Positions 6,698 through 9,757 of a stretch of 9,757 bases of DNA are shown here, piece after piece. Under the pieces are notes generated by a model. It searched no databases. It had not been told where the DNA came from and was given only the letters and a program-made list of their open reading frames with translations. The DNA is from Actinomycetes bacterium. Lineage in GTDB: Bacteria > Actinomycetota > Actinomycetes > Actinomycetales > Cellulomonadaceae. Made by a program: the position numbers and the translations under genes. The stretch covers positions 1 to 9,757 of the forward strand of contig JAFAEH010000093.1 in NCBI GenBank assembly GCA_023424135.1, given 5' to 3'. Numbering within the stretch: the first letter of the stretch is position 1; every line of letters begins with the position of its first letter.

Positions 6698-6713
6698 GTA
6701 AACAGTCCGTTAC
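6698..6713 (-). promoter_or_regulatory. Candidate activator site GTAAC-N6-TTTAC in the urtA/ureA divergent promoter (GlnR-like)
   Basis: The plus strand is GTAAA cagtcc GTTAC. Two more pentamers follow at the same 11-bp phase, ATACA (6720-6724) and GATAC (6731-6735), giving four pentamers on one helix face. The centre is about 54 bp upstream of the predicted urtA start and 60 bp upstream of ureA, so one site could serve both. The same element is found at 407-422. GlnR is the established activator of ure and urt genes in several actinobacteria; assignment here is inference. Confidence 0.5.
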
Positions 6714-6716
6714 GGG

Positions 6717-6724
6717 TGTATACA
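6717..6724. promoter_or_regulatory. TGTATACA palindrome (ureA side), candidate GntR/FCD operator
   Basis: This perfect 8-bp palindrome lies 42 bp upstream of the ureA ATG and partly overlaps the GlnR-like pentamer series. Together with GTATAC at 6631-6636 (centres 87 bp apart) it could be read by the FCD regulator encoded at 537-1271. Confidence 0.35.
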
Positions 6725-6752
6725 GATTCGGATACGAGCCTGTCGACGGCCC

Positions 6753-6758
6753 TAGGGT
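6753..6758 (+). promoter_or_regulatory. Candidate ureA -10 box (TAGGGT) for a leaderless transcript
   Basis: CCCTAGGGT is followed by seven bases and then the ATG at 6766. That spacing places the transcription start on the A of the ATG, the typical actinobacterial leaderless arrangement. There is no good Shine-Dalgarno in front of ureA; the only purine run is the AGGG inside the -10 box itself. Confidence 0.5.
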
Positions 6759-6765
6759 GCGGTGC

Positions 6766-7068
6766 ATGAGGCTCACCCCCGCCGACACCGAGAAGCTGCT
6801 GCTGGCCGTCGCCGGCATGGTCGCGCGCGACCGGCTGGCCCGTGGTGTGCGGCTCAACCACCCCGAGGCCGTGGCGCTGCTCAGCACGTGGGTGCTCGAG
6901 CGCGCCCGCGACGGGCTGGGCGTCGAGCAGCTCATGACCGACGGCCGTGCCGTCCTGCGCCGCGAGCAGGTGATGGCCGGTGTCGCCGAGATGCTGCACG
7001 ACGTGCAGGTCGAGGCCACGTTCCCCGACGGGCGCAAGCTCGTCACCCTGCACGACCCGATCTCCTGA
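6766..7068 (+). CDS. ureA: Urease gamma subunit UreA
   Basis: This is a 100-residue protein, the standard length for the separate gamma subunit of the nickel enzyme urease (urea + H2O to ammonia and carbamate) in bacteria. It starts RLTPADTEKLLLAVAGMVA and contains RGVRLNHPEAVALL, ARDG, VEQLMTDGRAVL, VMAGVAEMLHDVQVEATF and PDGRKLVTLHDPIS, all core UreA blocks. ATG at 6766 gives the family-typical N-terminus. It opens the plus-strand urease operon and is followed by a 97-nt gap containing a long hairpin before ureB. Translation is probably leaderless, unlike ureB and ureF, which have clear ribosome-binding sites. Confidence 0.97.
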   Translation: MRLTPADTEKLLLAVAGMVARDRLARGVRLNHPEAVALLSTWVLERARDGLGVEQLMTDGRAVLRREQVMAGVAEMLHDVQVEATFPDGRKLVTLHDPIS

Positions 7069-7091
7069 CCCCACCCACGCCCACCCACCCG

Positions 7092-7142
7092 CGTGGGGCA
7101 GAGGACTTCCGGCACCAAGTCCCGGAGATCCTCTGCCTCACG
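7092..7142 (+). repeat. Hairpin repeat element, copy A (ureA-ureB intergenic)
   Basis: Positions 7092-7112 pair with 7122-7142 almost without break: 8-bp core GCAGAGGA (7098-7105) with TCCTCTGC (7129-7136), inner TCCGG/CCGGA, and outer CGTG/CACG, around a 9-nt loop. Bases 7097-7142 match 9216-9261 at 35 of 46 positions in the same orientation. It ends 12 nt before the ureB Shine-Dalgarno. Confidence 0.75.
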
Positions 7143-7165
7143 GGACGACGTCTCGGAGGACAGCC

Positions 7166-7503
7166 ATGACAGCCAGCAGCGGGGACGGGCCGGGGGCCGT
7201 GCGGACGCGTGCGGGCTCGGTCGTGCTCAACGGGGACCGGGCGACGCACGAGCGGATCACCCTCGTCGTCGAGAACACCGGCGACCGGCCCGTGCAGATC
7301 GGCTCCCACCTGCACCTGCCGGACGCGAACGCCGCGCTCACGTTCGACCGCGCGGCCGCGCACGGGTTCCGGCTCGACGTGCCCGCCGGCACGTCGCAGC
7401 GCTTCGAGCCCGGCGCGTCGCGCACGGTCGACGCCGTGGCCCTGCGGGGCGCACGCCGCGTGCCGGGGATCCAGCGCGGCAAGACCGACGGGGGTGCGCT
7501 CTA

Positions 7504-7504
<1 letters not shown>
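7166..7504 (+). CDS. ureB: Urease beta subunit UreB
   Basis: This is a 112-residue protein, near the usual ~100-110 for separate UreB. It is a structural subunit of the urease trimer and carries no catalytic residues. A short Ser/Gly-rich start (MTASSGDGPGAVRTRAG) precedes the family core: VVLNGDRATHERITLVVENTG, DRPVQIGSHLHL, ALTFDRAAAHGFRLDVPAG, QRFEPGASRTVDAVALRG. The loop after GSH is HLPDAN where many homologues have YHFFE. ATG at 7166 has GGAGGA (7155-7160) five bases upstream. The TAG stop shares its G with the ureC GTG start, coupling the two genes. Confidence 0.96.
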
Positions 7505-9207
<1,703 letters not shown>

Positions 9208-9210
9208 ACC

Positions 9211-9261
9211 CGCGAGGCAGAGGATCTCCGGCACACAGTGCCGGGAAGTCTCGGTCTCACG
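9211..9261 (+). repeat. Hairpin repeat element, copy B (ureC-ureF intergenic)
   Basis: The centre is a perfect stem CCGGCAC (9228-9234) with GTGCCGG (9238-9244). It extends outward, with a few mismatches and wobble pairs, to 9211/9261. It is the same element as 7092-7142 (35 of 46 bases over 9216-9261), in the same orientation. Its left arm is the exact reverse complement of the right arm of copy A over 15 bases. It ends 12 nt before the ureF Shine-Dalgarno. Confidence 0.72.
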
Positions 9262-9284
9262 ACCCGACCACCGAGGAGGTGGGT

Positions 9285-9757
9285 GTGGACGACGCGATGT
9301 CGAGCGCGCGCGTGCAGCTCGTGCTCGCGATGCTCGCGGACGCGCGGCTGCCCACGGGTGCGCACGCGCACTCGGCAGGGCTCGAGCCGGCAGTCCTCGC
9401 CGGGCTGCTCGCCCCACCCCCACCCGACCCCCCAGGCGCACCCCCACCCCCAGGCGCGAGAGAGCAATCGGATCGCTCTCTCACGCACGCAGCCACCCCC
9501 ACCCCCCCACCCCCAGACGCGAGAGAGCAATCGGATCGCTCTCTCGCGGGGTGGGGGGGTGGGGGGCGGGGCGTGGGGGGTGGGCGGGAGGACGTCGCCC
9601 GGATCCCGGCGCTCGCGGCGACCCGGCTGCGCACGGTGACCGCGACCGAGGCGGGGGCGGCCGTCGTCGCCCGGCGCCGCTGGCTCGACCGTCGGGACCT
9701 GGCGCCCGTCGAGGACGCGTGGGCGGCCCGCACCCCCAGCCCGGCGGTGCGCGACGC
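9285..9757 (+). CDS. ureF: Urease accessory protein UreF, N-terminal part with an in-frame repeat insert; partial
   Basis: UreF acts with UreD and UreG as a chaperone complex that delivers nickel to apo-urease. GTG at 9285 has AGGAGG (9274-9279) five bases upstream. The first 40 residues (VQLVLAMLADARLPTGAHAHSAGLEPAVLAG) are a clear UreF start. After a ~59-residue Pro-rich then Gly-rich insert, family sequence resumes as REDVARIPALAATRLRTVTATEAG and ends at the window edge in the UreF-typical AWAARTPSPAVRDA. The frame is open throughout, so this is not obviously a pseudogene. The insert contains two copies of an REQSDRSL octapeptide encoded by a palindrome. The gene continues past the right edge. 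Confidence 0.9.
   Translation, partial: MDDAMSSARVQLVLAMLADARLPTGAHAHSAGLEPAVLAGLLAPPPPDPPGAPPPPGAREQSDRSLTHAATPTPPPPDAREQSDRSLAGWGGGGRGVGGGREDVARIPALAATRLRTVTATEAGAAVVARRRWLDRRDLAPVEDAWAARTPSPAVRD
9458..9482. repeat. 25-bp palindrome GAGAGAGC-N9-GCTCTCTC, copy 1
   Basis: Perfect 8-bp arms flank AATCGGATC. The 42-nt block 9441-9482 is repeated at 9504-9545 with a single difference (9454 G versus 9517 A). Confidence 0.9.
9521..9545. repeat. 25-bp palindrome, copy 2, core of a ~28-bp stem
   Basis: This core is identical to copy 1. Here the flanks also pair: GC/GC next to the arms (9519-9520 with 9546-9547), then 9501-9513 with 9548-9560, then 9496-9500 with 9561-9565. Only a 5-nt bulge (9514-9518) interrupts the stem. 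Confidence 0.9.
9548..9588 (+). other. Dense G-tract, potential G-quadruplex on the ureF coding strand
   Basis: Runs of 4, 7, 6, 4, 6, 3 and 3 G are separated by one to three bases. Four or more G-runs with short loops fit the usual quadruplex pattern. The tract competes with pairing to the C-rich arm at 9496-9513. Confidence 0.6.

Larger units (their letters stand above)
9408..9584 (+). repeat. Low-complexity, palindrome-bearing insert within ureF
   Basis: This ~177-nt stretch (59 codons) separates two segments that would be nearly contiguous in ordinary UreF proteins. It consists of C-rich tracts, two identical palindromes 63 nt apart, and a G-rich tract complementary to the C-rich ones. 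Its length and the 63-nt period are multiples of three, so the reading frame survives. Boundaries are approximate, judged from UreF family resemblance. Confidence 0.7.

Noticed and set aside
6531..6765. Guanidine-I or another known riboswitch in the urtA leader
   Set aside because: I looked for the conserved guanidine-I motifs because of the possible carboxylase link and did not find a convincing set. Only the competing hairpins are supported.
7098..7136. Rho-independent terminator between ureA and ureB
   Set aside because: The stem is long but has no T tract and is followed immediately by the ureB Shine-Dalgarno. Termination there would shut off the rest of the urease operon.
9441..9545. 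CRISPR array from the two repeated 25-bp palindromes
   Set aside because: There are only two copies, the spacing segment is low-complexity C-rich sequence, and the repeats are read through by ureF.
9285..9757. ureF as a frameshifted pseudogene
   Set aside because: Family sequence before and after the insert is in the same frame with no stop codon, so the gene appears intact up to the window edge. Function of the product is still unproven.

Overview
The window is very GC-rich DNA with ATGA-type gene overlaps, GTG/TTG starts and TANNNT -10 boxes, which points to a high-GC actinobacterium. A Micrococcales/Cellulomonadaceae-like host is my guess from protein style only. Nearly the whole window is one urea-nitrogen locus built around a divergent promoter region at about 6531-6765.

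Leftward (minus strand) from that region runs a complete urea ABC transporter operon: urtA (lipoprotein binding protein), urtB and urtC (permeases), urtD and urtE (ATPases). The junctions from urtB to urtE overlap by 1-4 nt. A GntR/FCD-family regulator follows urtE after 54 nt. After a further 218 nt comes the N-terminus of a biotin-carboxylase-domain protein that runs off the left edge. Rightward (plus strand) are ureA, ureB and ureC (structural urease subunits, with all nickel and catalytic residues in UreC) and the first ~157 codons of ureF. ureG and ureD presumably lie beyond the right edge. UrtABCDE would import scavenged urea at ATP cost and urease would split it into ammonia and CO2.

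Regulatory layer: the urtA, ureA and carboxylase promoters share a CCCTASSGT -10 block. The same 16-bp element, GTAAA-N6-GTWAC, occurs once in the urtA/ureA intergenic region and once upstream of the carboxylase, 33-34 bp upstream of the two minus-strand -10 boxes. This resembles an activator site (GlnR-like) and ties the carboxylase to nitrogen control, so it may be a urea (or guanidine) carboxylase rather than an acyl-CoA carboxylase. GTATAC palindromes near the divergent promoters are candidate sites for the GntR regulator. The urtA leader can form two mutually exclusive hairpins.

Two unusual repeat systems stand out. A ~46-bp hairpin-forming element (35/46 identical between copies) lies just upstream of the ribosome-binding sites of both ureB and ureF. 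Inside ureF, a ~177-nt in-frame low-complexity insert carries two copies of a perfect-arm palindrome 63 nt apart, flanked by complementary C-rich and G-rich tracts. I saw no tRNA, rRNA, CRISPR array, transposase or complete insertion sequence. All sequence comparisons were done by eye.
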